From Ruegeria atlantica (GTDB lineage: Bacteria > Pseudomonadota > Alphaproteobacteria > Rhodobacterales > Rhodobacteraceae): a stretch of DNA of 64,000 bases. Made by a program: the position numbers and the translations under genes. Shown in pieces: positions 18,656-27,615 of the stretch (the first letter of the stretch is position 1; each line of letters begins with the position of its first letter). The stretch is taken from assembly GCF_013032505.1 (NCBI RefSeq), contig NZ_WQCG01000001.1, positions 930,001 to 994,000 on the forward strand, in the 5' to 3' direction. Below the pieces are notes generated by a model, which was not told where the DNA came from, searched no databases, and worked only from the letters and a program-made list of their open reading frames with translations.

Positions 18656-18707
18656 AATAATATTATTTCGTCAACACTAATATTAATTACTATGCACTAA
18701 TATTAGT
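18656..18707. promoter_or_regulatory. Array of three palindromic operators, 20-bp period
   Basis: Three A/T-rich 12-bp dyads lie in the divergent region between the aldehyde dehydrogenase operon and the LacI-family gene. They are AATAATATTATT (18656-18667, perfect), ACTAATATTAAT (18676-18687, one mismatch) and ACTAATATTAGT (18696-18707, perfect). Their centres are exactly 20 bp apart, about two helical turns, so three dimers would line up on one face of the DNA. They are the obvious binding sites for the adjacent repressor, although the AT centre is unusual for LacI-type operators. Confidence 0.65.
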
Positions 18708-18759
18708 TGCGCGTCCTCCGTATAGTCGATAAAAAGGAAGCGAACAAAAAGGTTGAGCG

Positions 18760-19860
18760 ATGAACGATCAAGCGAACAAGGCCGGGCAGCACAGGGGCGT
18801 GGGACGAGTCGCGGGCCGGCAGCGCATAACGATGCATGATATTGCACGCGTCGCCGGGTGCTCACAGACGACAGTGTCGCTAGTTCTAAACAAGAACGAT
18901 TCCGTCAAAATCTCCGAGGACACAAAGCAAAGAGTCCTGGACGCCGCCAACACGCTTGGATACGCCATGCCCTCTCAACTCAGGAAACCCCAGAACAGCG
19001 CGCCGCGGCCCTCGGCGTTAGACGGCACCATCGCTTTTGTCGTGGACGATCTGGCGTCGAGCCCCGAAATGGTAAACGCGTTTAATGGCGTGAAACAGGC
19101 CGTTCGGGACACGGGAAATCTTGTATTGCTGGCAGAAACCCAAAACGACCCCGAGGTCGAACCCAGAACGCTTAGGTGTTTCCTCGACCAACAGGTTGCG
19201 GGCATCATTTACGCAACCGTTTTCACCCGGCGGGTGGTCGTTCCGGAAATCCTCAGGCAGACCGCAACCCCGGTTCTGCTGCTGAACTGCTTTTGCGACG
19301 ACCTCTCTTTTCCTGCGGTGATCCCCGGCGAAGTCGCCGCTGGACATACGGCGACCAACGCCCTGATCAAGGCGGGGCACAAACGAATCGCCACCATCAC
19401 CGGCGAGCCGTTCATGGAATGCGCCGCAGGGCGAACGACCGGGTACAGAAACGCCCTTGCTTCCGCCGACATCCCATTTGACGAGGATTTGGTCATCGAG
19501 GGCAACTGGCTGCCCAGCGCAGGCTATGCTGCCACGCGCGAATTGATGGACCTGCCCTCTCCGCCAACCGCCATTTTCTGTCAGAATGACCGAATGGCAA
19601 TCGGCTGCTATGAGGCGCTCAAGGAACTTGGCCTATCCATCCCCGAAGACATCTCGGTCATCGGATTCGACGATGACGAAACCGCGCGACACCTGTCGCC
19701 ACCCCTGACCTCGATGATCCTTCCAACTAGGGCGATGGGACGCTGGGTCATCGAACAGTTGTTCCACGGTCCGACGGATGGTCAGCGACACCCTCTCGTG
19801 AAGCTTGAATGCGAACTGGTGGAGCGCGACTCGATCAGCGAACCCAAACGCCGGGCCTGA
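18760..19860 (+). CDS. LacI family transcriptional regulator
   Basis: A 366-residue repressor. A LacI-type helix-turn-helix occupies about residues 23-45 (ITMHDIARVAGCSQTTVS) and is followed by a hinge region (LGYAMPSQLR) and a periplasmic-binding-protein-like effector domain with family motifs such as FCQNDRMAIGCYEAL and DISVIGFDD. It is transcribed divergently from the eight-gene ABC/cycloisomerase operon and next to three palindromes, so it very likely represses that operon and itself until a sugar or KDG-type intermediate binds. The GMC oxidoreductase follows 10 bases downstream and is probably co-transcribed. Confidence 0.92.
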   Translation: MNDQANKAGQHRGVGRVAGRQRITMHDIARVAGCSQTTVSLVLNKNDSVKISEDTKQRVLDAANTLGYAMPSQLRKPQNSAPRPSALDGTIAFVVDDLASSPEMVNAFNGVKQAVRDTGNLVLLAETQNDPEVEPRTLRCFLDQQVAGIIYATVFTRRVVVPEILRQTATPVLLLNCFCDDLSFPAVIPGEVAAGHTATNALIKAGHKRIATITGEPFMECAAGRTTGYRNALASADIPFDEDLVIEGNWLPSAGYAATRELMDLPSPPTAIFCQNDRMAIGCYEALKELGLSIPEDISVIGFDDDETARHLSPPLTSMILPTRAMGRWVIEQLFHGPTDGQRHPLVKLECELVERDSISEPKRRA

Positions 19861-19870
19861 AGGCGAACTC

Positions 19871-21508
19871 GTGACGGAAACCTTCGATCATATCGTCATC
19901 GGCGGCGGCTCTGCCGGCGCAGCCGCTGCAGCGCGACTGGTCAACCGGGGCAAGTGCAGGGTTCTGGTTCTGGAGGCCGGGCATTCGCACCGCCATCCGT
20001 TGCTGGACATGCCGCCGGGTATCTTCAAGATGATCAACGGGTCCAAGTTCATGACCTACCACCAGACCGAACCGCAGGACCACCTGGACGGTCGCGTGCA
20101 TGACATTCCGCAGGCCAACGTGCTGGGTGGCGGGTCGTCTGTGAATGCCCAGGTCTATATGCGTGGCCGCCCTTCTGATTATGACGCGTGGGAAAACCTG
20201 CTCCGACAGACCAACGACAGAGTCGGCTGGGGATGGGACGATGTGCTGCCCTACTTCCGCAGGATGGAAGACAACAACAGGCTTCACAATGACCTGCATG
20301 GCAGCAACGGTCCGGTGCAGGTCTCGGATCCGGGGCATATCGACGACATGTCACGTTGGTTCGTTCAGTCGGTGCAGGCCCTTGGCGAACCATTCAACAC
20401 GGACTTCAACGGCGCAACGCAGCGCGGTGTCGGGTTCTATCAGTTCACCAATCGCGCCGGTAAGCGCAGTTCGTCGGCTTATGCTTTTCTCGCCCCTCTC
20501 GAGACGAACCCGAACTTGACCATCCGGCTTGGCGCAACGGCCAGCAAAGTCATCATCGAAAACGATAAGGCCGTCGGCGTGCAGTATCGAGACAAACGCG
20601 GAGCCCACACGGTCCGGTGCGATGGTGAAGTTGTCGTTGCGGCGGGCGCTCTGGTGACGCCAAAAATCCTAATGCTATCAGGCATCGGACCTGATGCACA
20701 TCTTGCCGATCACTGTATTCCCGTGATCTGCCCATTGCCGGGGGTTGGCCAGAACCTGATTGACCACCCCGAAGTTCCAATTACCGCCTTTGCCAACGGT
20801 CCCTACGGATACTTCAAACAAGGGGAGGGCTGGCGGATGCTTCGCAACGGCATCCAGTTCAAACTGTTCGGCAGCGGACCGGTGACTTCCGCCGGAGTCG
20901 AAGCCGGCGCGTTTGTCAATCCGTCGATTCCTGATGGAGAACCGACCATCCAAGCCTTTTGCGTGCCAATTGTTTATCTGGATCGCGACGCTCTGGACGA
21001 GGTGCAGGATGACTTTGGCCTGACCGTTACGACCGTCGTGGTCAAACCGAAATCACGCGGAGAGGTCCGGCTTCGCTCGGCCGATCCTCACACCATGCCA
21101 GTGGTCTCGCCCAACCTTCTGAAGCATGAAGACGACATGCAAGAGATGATCCGGGGGCAGCGGTTCTTTCGCCGGGCATTCACGTCGGGCCCGCTTGCTC
21201 AAAGGGTTCGCGAAATCGTCATTCCTACAGCGGACGACGACCAGACGCTACGAGCACATTGTAAGCGATTCGTAAAAACCAACTATCACCCGGCGGGCAC
21301 TGCCAAAATGGGCCGGGACGGCGACGGAATGGCCGTGCTGGACGCCAGGATGCGCGTGCGCGGAATTGAGAGCTTGCGGGTGTGCGACATGTCAGCCGTG
21401 CCCGACATCAACGCCGGCAACACAAACGCACCTGCCATGATGCTGGGCGAACGATGCGCCGACCTGATCCTCGGCATCGGATCAGCCCGCGAGATACGCA
21501 ATTCGTAA
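19871..21508 (+). CDS. GMC family FAD-dependent oxidoreductase (choline/alcohol dehydrogenase type)
   Basis: A 545-residue flavoprotein. I choose the GTG at 19871, which gives the usual N-terminus ending in VIGGGSAGAAAAARL with the FAD-binding GxGxxG; an ATG at 19805 would overlap the regulator by 56 bases. The GMC signatures NVLGGGSSVNAQVYMRG and the active-site block NYHPAGTAKMG are present, followed by the NTNAPAMMLGER C-terminal motif. No signal peptide or membrane anchor is visible. Members oxidise choline, alcohols or sugars. Its location behind the LacI gene suggests a sugar or polyol substrate linked to the operon. Confidence 0.88.
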   Translation: MTETFDHIVIGGGSAGAAAAARLVNRGKCRVLVLEAGHSHRHPLLDMPPGIFKMINGSKFMTYHQTEPQDHLDGRVHDIPQANVLGGGSSVNAQVYMRGRPSDYDAWENLLRQTNDRVGWGWDDVLPYFRRMEDNNRLHNDLHGSNGPVQVSDPGHIDDMSRWFVQSVQALGEPFNTDFNGATQRGVGFYQFTNRAGKRSSSAYAFLAPLETNPNLTIRLGATASKVIIENDKAVGVQYRDKRGAHTVRCDGEVVVAAGALVTPKILMLSGIGPDAHLADHCIPVICPLPGVGQNLIDHPEVPITAFANGPYGYFKQGEGWRMLRNGIQFKLFGSGPVTSAGVEAGAFVNPSIPDGEPTIQAFCVPIVYLDRDALDEVQDDFGLTVTTVVVKPKSRGEVRLRSADPHTMPVVSPNLLKHEDDMQEMIRGQRFFRRAFTSGPLAQRVREIVIPTADDDQTLRAHCKRFVKTNYHPAGTAKMGRDGDGMAVLDARMRVRGIESLRVCDMSAVPDINAGNTNAPAMMLGERCADLILGIGSAREIRNS

Positions 21509-21679
21509 CCTGAGCTGCGGCGTCGCCAGTCATTGATCCGATTTCTAACGCAGAATATGGCGTCGCCCTGCCCGACCGACCGAAAACGGATTTCCCTAGA
21601 TGTTTTCCGACTAATTCGAACTAGCCTCAGTTTGCCGCGGAAACCGCGAACCTATCCGGAACAAAGTTGACGCCACTCG

Positions 21680-22356
21680 CTAAGGCCGGCGGCGCGGGTC
21701 AGCTTGAATGTATCTCTGCTGGTGAGATCGCTCCTTGTTAAAGTGGTTGTAGACGGAGGAATGGACGGAGGCGAATGTCTGTAAGCTTCGCACCCGTATG
21801 AACCGCTGCATTACGCGTTCGCGTCGTCGAAACGACAGGTGCGAATTCTCGACGCGGTTGTTGAGCCACCTGCCCGTCTGTTGTTTTTCAAGCGCGCCCA
21901 GTTCTCTGAGAGCGGCTCTGTATGAGGCAAAGCGATCCGTGACGATGGATTCCGCTTTGCCGTGTCGCTTCATCAATTTCTCAAGTAATTTCAATGCTGC
22001 AGCATTGTTTTGGCGCTTGGTGACAACAGCTTCCAGTACCTCGCCTTCCTGATAAACGGCCCGCCAAATATAATGCCGCTTGCCATTTACCTTCACGAAA
22101 ACTTCGTCAACGTGCCACTTCCATTTGGAGAACGCGCGCAGCAGCTGAACACGCTTCCGCCTTATATCAGCAGCAAACATCGGGCCAAACCTGTGCCACC
22201 AAAATCGAACAGTTTCGTGGCTCACGTCGATGCCTCGCTCGCGCACCAGATCTTCGACATTCCGAAGCGAGAGCGGGAAAGGATGTACAGCATCACCGCA
22301 AAGCGGATGATCTCGGGACTGGTTTTGAAGCATTTAAATGGTGATCGTCTTTCCAT
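21680..22356 (-). pseudogene. IS6-family transposase with an N-terminal frameshift
   Basis: The minus strand encodes an IS6/IS26-like DDE transposase. Present are the WHVDEVF block (first Asp), VTDRFASY (second Asp), NNRVENSH (Glu) and the QRFIRVRSLQ C-terminus. The natural start at 22356 reads MERRSPFKCFKTSPEIIRF, then the frame is lost at about 22280, where one base is missing from an expected YIRFPLS stretch; the remainder continues in another frame. An internal ATG at 22333 opens the downstream frame but lacks the proper N-terminus. Terminal inverted repeats could not be identified, so the element may be truncated and immobile. Confidence 0.8.
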
Positions 22357-22435
22357 CCACAAAGGCTATGAATGCCCCCTTGCCCGCCTCAAGCCAAGTT
22401 CTTCTGACAAAACCTGCATTGCAGCGATTCAGACA

Positions 22436-23179
22436 TCAGTCAGAGAGCCTAGCGCGCCAGACCTCAAATCGTTCAAGAACGTCTGGGTCGGTTGCAGGAT
22501 AAAGTCCAATTACGGGGGTGTTTTTTCGGACTTCTTCCAGAACGAAGCGTTCGAACAGCTCCATTGGGCCTGCCTCGATCGCAATGTCATCGGCGAGGTG
22601 ACGTGGGATAATCATGACACCGTCGCTGTCACCCAGAACGATGTCGCCGGGATAGACCGCCACGCCGCCACACCCGATTGGCAAACCTATATCAACTGCA
22701 TGATGTTTCGTAAGGTTGGTTGGGGCAGACGGTTTCGCAGCAAAGACTGGCATCTCAAGTGCTGCGGCACCGTCGGCGTCGCGAATGCCACCATCCGTGA
22801 CAACGCCCGCTGCTCCGCGCATTTCCAGTCGCGTCAAAAGGATCGAACCTGCCGAGGCCGCCGAGGCATCCTGCCGACAATCCATGACCAATACCGCGCA
22901 TTCAGGACATGTTTCCACGGCCACACGCTGCGGGTGATCTGGCTCACGAAACGCCTCGATCGGGTCTGTATCAGGCCGCGTAGGAATATAGCGCAGCGTA
23001 AAGGCAGGCCCAACAAGCGACGGCTTGCGGTGGCCCAAAGGAGCAACACCTTGAACATAGGCGTTTTGATAACCGCGTTTGAAGAGCAGCGTGGCCACAG
23101 TCGCTGTGCTGACCTTCGACAAGCGATCAAGCGTATCCGGACGCAGTTTGATCGTTTCGGCAGGCTGAGGGTTCGGCAT
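22436..23179 (-). CDS. RraA family protein (HMG/CHA aldolase-like)
   Basis: A 247-residue RraA-fold protein. The start MPNPQPAETIK fits the family; an earlier ATG at 23266 would overlap the kinase gene. The conserved metal/pyruvate site is visible in VTDGGIRDADG, and the family block VYPGDIVLGDSDGVMIIP follows. Members are 4-hydroxy-4-methyl-2-oxoglutarate or 4-carboxy-4-hydroxy-2-oxoadipate aldolases, oxaloacetate decarboxylases, or proteins of unknown catalytic role in sugar-acid operons. It is the last gene of the TRAP operon, 16 bases after the KDG kinase. An aldol cleavage releasing pyruvate is plausible, but its substrate is unknown. Confidence 0.82.
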   Translation of the reverse strand: MPNPQPAETIKLRPDTLDRLSKVSTATVATLLFKRGYQNAYVQGVAPLGHRKPSLVGPAFTLRYIPTRPDTDPIEAFREPDHPQRVAVETCPECAVLVMDCRQDASAASAGSILLTRLEMRGAAGVVTDGGIRDADGAAALEMPVFAAKPSAPTNLTKHHAVDIGLPIGCGGVAVYPGDIVLGDSDGVMIIPRHLADDIAIEAGPMELFERFVLEEVRKNTPVIGLYPATDPDVLERFEVWRARLSD

Positions 23180-23195
23180 GGACTGGATCCTTCTG

Positions 23196-24119
23196 CTAAG
23201 GCTGTGGGCAACTGTCGAGCAGGCTTTGGTTGATGGGAACAAGTGCACCTTTGCCTTGCACGACATGCCCTGCCAGTTTGCAGGCCAGTGCTATGCTGTC
23301 AGGTAAGGGTGTATCTGTTGCCAGCCCCGCCAGAATGCCCGCGTTGAAACTGTCGCCTGCAGCAGTCGTATCCACAACCGAGGCCAGAGGCGGAACATGG
23401 ACAGATCCCTCTGCGCCGCGGGTACGATAGAGGACCGCTTCTGCACCATTCTTGACAATGATTGTTTCCGCACCCGCCCTTGCATAGCGCTGCAAAGTGG
23501 CCGCGGGGTTCAGGTCGCTGAACCAACGTGCCTCGTCCTCGAACGATGGCAAGGCGATATCGCTAACGGCGGCCGCCTGCATGATGTTCTCGGTCATCTC
23601 AGAGGGGCTGTCCCAAAGATGCGGGCGCAGATTGGGGTCGAAGGCAATCCGTTTTCCGGCGCGCCGCGCTGACTGAGCAACGTCGAGCAAGGCGGCGCGC
23701 CCTTCGGGGTTCAAGATTGCCAGAGTGATGCCCGAGAAATAGATGAGATCTGGTTGCGTCATGGCGTGGGCAAGTGCTTGCTTGTCTTGGGCCAATAGGC
23801 GTGCGGCCGACTGGCCGCGCCAATAGGTAAAACTGCGTTCACCGTTGTTTAGCGTGATAAGATACAACCCCACTGAACGGTTTGGCACGATCCGCACTTG
23901 CTGGGTGTTGACCCCGCTTTCGCGCATCGAATCCAGCATCTGGGACGAGATGGCATCATCTCCGACGGCGGTAAAATAGGACAAAGGCGTTTCGGGTGTG
24001 AGTTGGGCCAGATACCAAGCTGTATTGAACGTGTCTCCGGCGAACCCCAATTGATACGTGCTTGGCGCGTCAGTTGGGGCCATTTCGGCCATGCATTCAC
24101 CTATCGCGAGAATTCGCAT
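23196..24119 (-). CDS. kdgK: 2-dehydro-3-deoxygluconokinase (PfkB family)
   Basis: A 307-residue PfkB sugar kinase, typical length for KDG kinase. Family landmarks are GECMAEM near the N-terminus, the sugar-binding FAGDTFNTAWYL segment, and the C-terminal VDTTAAGDSFNAG motif with the catalytic Asp. It would phosphorylate KDG to KDPG, linking uronate and anhydrogalactose breakdown to the Entner-Doudoroff pathway. It is the second complete or partial KDG-kinase-like gene in the window (the other ends at 186). It belongs to the minus-strand TRAP operon, between an SDR and the RraA-like gene. No KDPG aldolase gene occurs in the window. Confidence 0.87.
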   Translation of the reverse strand: MRILAIGECMAEMAPTDAPSTYQLGFAGDTFNTAWYLAQLTPETPLSYFTAVGDDAISSQMLDSMRESGVNTQQVRIVPNRSVGLYLITLNNGERSFTYWRGQSAARLLAQDKQALAHAMTQPDLIYFSGITLAILNPEGRAALLDVAQSARRAGKRIAFDPNLRPHLWDSPSEMTENIMQAAAVSDIALPSFEDEARWFSDLNPAATLQRYARAGAETIIVKNGAEAVLYRTRGAEGSVHVPPLASVVDTTAAGDSFNAGILAGLATDTPLPDSIALACKLAGHVVQGKGALVPINQSLLDSCPQP

Positions 24120-24191
24120 AATCCGGTTTCCAGTACTTCGAAGTTTGACAAACAGTAGCGTTCGACAATTAGGTAACCTGTTTTGCAGAGG

Positions 24192-24935
24192 TCACGAGAA
24201 CAGCATCCCACCATTGATATCGACATTGGTCCCGGTCAGATAAGCCGAGTCCTCGCTTGCCAGAAACGCCACGAGGTTCGCAACGTCCTGAGACTGGCCT
24301 TGCCGCTTGAGCGGCGCAGCAGCTTCTAGCCCGCGACGGCCTGCATCGGGAGTATGGATGTTATGGAAATCCGTGTCGATCATGCCTGGGCAGATTGCAT
24401 TGACACGGATATCGGGGCCCAGTTCCTTTGCAAGACTACGGGTGAACGTCATGACCCCGCCTTTTGACGTTGCATAAGCCGACGCACCCGGGCCACCACC
24501 GTCGCGACCCGCCTGACTGGCGATGTTTACAATGGCCCCGGATTTCATATGCAGCAGTGCCGCTTTGACCATAAGAAACGTGCTGGTCAGGTTGAGATCC
24601 ATGACAGCCTGCCAATGCTCAAGCGACATCTCGGTGATTTTCTTGCGCGCGATCAAACCTCCGGCATTGTTCACCAGAATGTCCAGGCTGCCATAGGTAT
24701 CGACCGTCTTGGCGATCAACGCATCGACCTCTTCGGGTTTGTTCAGGTCGCCTTGCATTGCAAACGCCTGTCCACCGATCTTTTTGATCTCGGCTACGGT
24801 TTCCTCGGCGCCAGCGCTACTGGCGAAGTAGTTCACCGCGACATTCACCCCTTCGGAGGCGAGTTTGACAGCGCAGGCGCGCCCGATATCGCGGCCACCA
24901 CCCGTGACAATTGCGGTCTTTCCCTGAAGTCTCAT
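24192..24935 (-). CDS. Short-chain dehydrogenase/reductase (FabG-like)
   Basis: A 247-residue classical SDR. It contains TGGGRDIG (cofactor loop, about 11-18), NNAGG, the catalytic Ser in NIASQAG and the YATSK motif, and ends with the usual [12 protein letters not shown] segment. Such proteins oxidise sugar or sugar-acid hydroxyls or reduce keto groups with NAD(P)H. It is preceded by the HIBADH-like gene and followed by the KDG kinase in the TRAP operon, which suggests a role in turning the imported acid into a KDG-type compound. The annotation as 3-oxoacyl-ACP reductase would be misleading here. Confidence 0.85.
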   Translation of the reverse strand: MRLQGKTAIVTGGGRDIGRACAVKLASEGVNVAVNYFASSAGAEETVAEIKKIGGQAFAMQGDLNKPEEVDALIAKTVDTYGSLDILVNNAGGLIARKKITEMSLEHWQAVMDLNLTSTFLMVKAALLHMKSGAIVNIASQAGRDGGGPGASAYATSKGGVMTFTRSLAKELGPDIRVNAICPGMIDTDFHNIHTPDAGRRGLEAAAPLKRQGQSQDVANLVAFLASEDSAYLTGTNVDINGGMLFS

Positions 24936-24989
24936 GGTTGTTCTTTCCCGTTCAATTGGTGCTGCTATGCGTGACTGATGGATCTGACG

Positions 24990-25862
24990 CTAAAGCTTGG
25001 CAAAATAGTCGAAGATTTCCGGCACGTTGCCGTCGCCCATGCCTGCGTCCGCGGCTGCCTGAAGGTTGTTCGCGGTTCCTTCAGCGATCTCGGCACGAGT
25101 GCCCACGTCCTCGGCCAGCTTCAGGAAGTAACCAAGATCCTTGTTGGCGTTGTTAATCGAAAACCCCAAATCGCTGACACCATCTACCGCGTAATTCTTA
25201 CAAAACTGCATAAAGGGGGAATTGGACGGTCCAGCTGACATGATGTCAAAAAGCTGCTGTTTGTTTACCCCTGAGCGTTCAGCCACAGCAAAGGCTTGGC
25301 TCATGGTGCAAGCTGTCGTCATGCCCATATAATTGTTGATGAGCTTGGTCACATGGCCCGCACCCAGTTCGCCAAGGTGAAAGACATTTTCCCCCAGTAC
25401 ATCCAGGACAGGTTTCACCTTCTCAAAGGCGGCTATATCGCCCGCTGCCATGATGTTCAGCAAACCATCCTTGGCGTGCGCCGGTGTGCGTCCCAGCGGC
25501 GCATCAATCATACCAGCACCTTTTGCGGCCAAGTCTGTGCCGATTTTGCGTGTGGACGCTGGGATCGAGGTGCCAAAGTCAATGACCACAGCACTATCTT
25601 TGATGCCTGCCAGGATGCCGTCATCGCCGTAGATCAGGCTTTCGACGACATCCGATGTTGTTACACAAAGCATCACGATATCGCTGTTTTCAGCAAGCTC
25701 TCGTGGCGTTGTAACCTCTACAGCACCGCGGTTGACTGTTGCTGCGACGGCTTCCTTGTTCCGACCCATAACAACCAGATCAAAACTGTTGTTTTGCAGG
25801 CACTCTGCCATGTTGCCGCCCATAAGACCGAGGCCGATGAAACCGATGACGGGTTTTGTCAT
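24990..25862 (-). CDS. NAD(P)-dependent oxidoreductase, HIBADH family with GRT substrate motif
   Basis: A 290-residue beta-hydroxyacid dehydrogenase. The cofactor loop is GLGLMGGNMAE; the catalytic Lys is in TKLINNYMG. Where the family usually has SGG, this protein has DAPLGRTPAHA. A Gly-Arg at this place is the feature reported for sulfolactaldehyde reductase YihU, where the Arg contacts the sulfonate; this is from memory and specificity is not proved. Otherwise it would be a tartronate- or succinate-semialdehyde-type reductase. It sits between the GlcG-like gene and the SDR in the TRAP operon. Confidence 0.83.
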   Translation of the reverse strand: MTKPVIGFIGLGLMGGNMAECLQNNSFDLVVMGRNKEAVAATVNRGAVEVTTPRELAENSDIVMLCVTTSDVVESLIYGDDGILAGIKDSAVVIDFGTSIPASTRKIGTDLAAKGAGMIDAPLGRTPAHAKDGLLNIMAAGDIAAFEKVKPVLDVLGENVFHLGELGAGHVTKLINNYMGMTTACTMSQAFAVAERSGVNKQQLFDIMSAGPSNSPFMQFCKNYAVDGVSDLGFSINNANKDLGYFLKLAEDVGTRAEIAEGTANNLQAAADAGMGDGNVPEIFDYFAKL

Positions 25863-25887
25863 ATCTGACTCCTTAAACTCTTTCTAA

Positions 25888-26307
25888 TTAGGCTTCGCAG
25901 AGCGCCGTGACCCCTGCCTGTGCAACTTCGAGATCCTGAGCTGGTGAGCCCGAGCTGACACCAATCCCGCCAACCACCTGTCCGTCGACCGTCACGGGAA
26001 GGCCACCTGCAACGGTCACCATTCGTCCGCCGAGCGTTGAGGATATTCCGTGTGCGGCCATGCCAGGCTGATTTGCTTCACCAAGAGCATCGGTTCCTTT
26101 TTGGATACCGGTAGCAGTGAAACTCTTGTCGATGGCCAAAATGATGCTGGTAATCTTGCCACCATCCATCCGTTCAAACGCGATGAGGTTGCCGCTTTCG
26201 TCTGTGACGGCAATACACATCGGTACGCCGATTTCCTGCGCTTTGGCTCGCGCTCCTGCGATCAACTTGCCCGCGTCATCGATGTCCAGGCGTCTTATTG
26301 TCAGCAT
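25888..26307 (-). CDS. GlcG/HbpS family protein (DUF336)
   Basis: A 139-residue single-domain protein of the GlcG/HbpS (heme-degrading, DUF336) family. Its body shows the typical RAKAQEIGVPMCIAVTDESG start and the GGLPVTVDGQVVGGIGVSSG block. HbpS binds heme and iron outside the cell in Streptomyces; for the many family members found inside catabolic operons, such as glcG, the biochemical role is unknown. No signal peptide is visible. It lies between the TRAP large permease and the GRT-motif dehydrogenase, with 19-25 base gaps, clearly in the same operon. Confidence 0.85.
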   Translation of the reverse strand: MLTIRRLDIDDAGKLIAGARAKAQEIGVPMCIAVTDESGNLIAFERMDGGKITSIILAIDKSFTATGIQKGTDALGEANQPGMAAHGISSTLGGRMVTVAGGLPVTVDGQVVGGIGVSSGSPAQDLEVAQAGVTALCEA

Positions 26308-26326
26308 CGCCTAATTCTCCTTTGAT

Positions 26327-27613
26327 TTAGGGGCCAATGATTAGGTTCGGCAGCGTCAGCGATATTGCCGGTACAAAAGTGATCAGCATGAGCGCGGCAA
26401 AGATGGCGAGGTAGAAAGGCCAAATCGTTTTGACCGCTTTCTCCATCGGTAGTTTTCCAACAGCACAACCCACAAAGAGACAGGTTCCGACAGGTGGTGT
26501 GCAAAGACCAAGACCGAGGTTCACCAAAAGGATCATGCCGAACTGTAGCGGATCGATGCCCAGCATGTTCATCACCGGCAGGAAAATCGGTGTGCAGATC
26601 AGGATCAACGCGGCCATATCCATGATCATCCCCAAGAGCAACAGCACAGCGTTGATCATCAACAAGATCAGGATCGGGTTTTCTGTGATACCCAACAGGA
26701 ATTCGACTGTTTTTGTCGGCACCCGGTTGAACGTCAGCATATAGGCAAAGGCACCGGCGCAGGCGATCAGGATCATCACCATAGACGTTGTGCGCACCGA
26801 AGAGATAACGGCGGTTTTGAAGTTTTCCCAGGACAGGCTGCGATAGACAACAAGTGTCACCACAAAGGCATACATTGCCCCGAACGCGCCGGATTCAGTG
26901 ACCGTAAAGACGCCTGACAAGACCCCTCCAACAATGATCACGGCCGTCAACAAGCCAGGGATCGATCCAACAAAGGCGATGGCCAGTGCGGTCCAACCCG
27001 GAAATTGTTCGGCCTGATAGCCGCGCTTGACCGCTACGACATAGGCGGCAATCGCAAGGCAGCAACACATAAGGACACCGGGCACAACTCCGGCCAAGAA
27101 CAGTTTTGAGATTGAAACTGCACCGCCTGTTGCGAGGGCAAAGATGATCATGTTGTGGCTGGGTGGGATGATGATCCCGGCAATTGATGATGTCACTGTG
27201 ACGTTCACCGCATAGTCGGCGTCATAACCTTTGTCTTTCATCACCGGGATCAGAATTGACCCAAGCGCCGAGATATCTGCAATTGCCGATCCGGAAATGC
27301 CACCAAACAACATGGACGAGAAGACATTGACGATACCAAGCCCACCGCGCACAGCGCCTACGGCGGCCTGCGCGAACCGAACCAACCGGATCGCGATTCC
27401 ACCGTGAAACATCAGCTCGCCGGCAAAGATGAAAAACGGGATCGCCATTAGGGAAAAGACGTTGATCCCGGACACGATACGCTGGAACCCAACAAACATC
27501 GGCAATCCTTCAAACCAAAAGGAAGCCAATGCAGCGATACCAAGGGCGTATGCCACTGGAGCGCCGATGATGACACATAGGGCAAAAACCCCCAACAGAA
27601 TCATGAGTCCCAT
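26327..27613 (-). CDS. TRAP transporter large permease (DctM)
   Basis: A 428-residue polytopic inner-membrane protein, the normal DctM length. The start MGLMILLGVF is preceded by AGGGA at proper distance; an upstream in-frame ATG at 27802 would overlap the small permease gene. About twelve hydrophobic segments are visible, together with family motifs such as GGISGSAIADISALGSI and PPSHNMIIFALATGG. It uses an ion gradient to import the acid delivered by the DctP protein. It starts two bases after the DctQ stop, which indicates coupled translation of the membrane pair. Confidence 0.93.
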   Translation of the reverse strand: MGLMILLGVFALCVIIGAPVAYALGIAALASFWFEGLPMFVGFQRIVSGINVFSLMAIPFFIFAGELMFHGGIAIRLVRFAQAAVGAVRGGLGIVNVFSSMLFGGISGSAIADISALGSILIPVMKDKGYDADYAVNVTVTSSIAGIIIPPSHNMIIFALATGGAVSISKLFLAGVVPGVLMCCCLAIAAYVVAVKRGYQAEQFPGWTALAIAFVGSIPGLLTAVIIVGGVLSGVFTVTESGAFGAMYAFVVTLVVYRSLSWENFKTAVISSVRTTSMVMILIACAGAFAYMLTFNRVPTKTVEFLLGITENPILILLMINAVLLLLGMIMDMAALILICTPIFLPVMNMLGIDPLQFGMILLVNLGLGLCTPPVGTCLFVGCAVGKLPMEKAVKTIWPFYLAIFAALMLITFVPAISLTLPNLIIGP

Positions 27614-27615
27614 GA

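Noticed and set aside
22010..23233. A 407-codon open frame on the plus strand across the IS and RraA region
   Set aside because: It is the antisense of the transposase and the RraA-like gene, shows no recognisable family and has unnatural composition.
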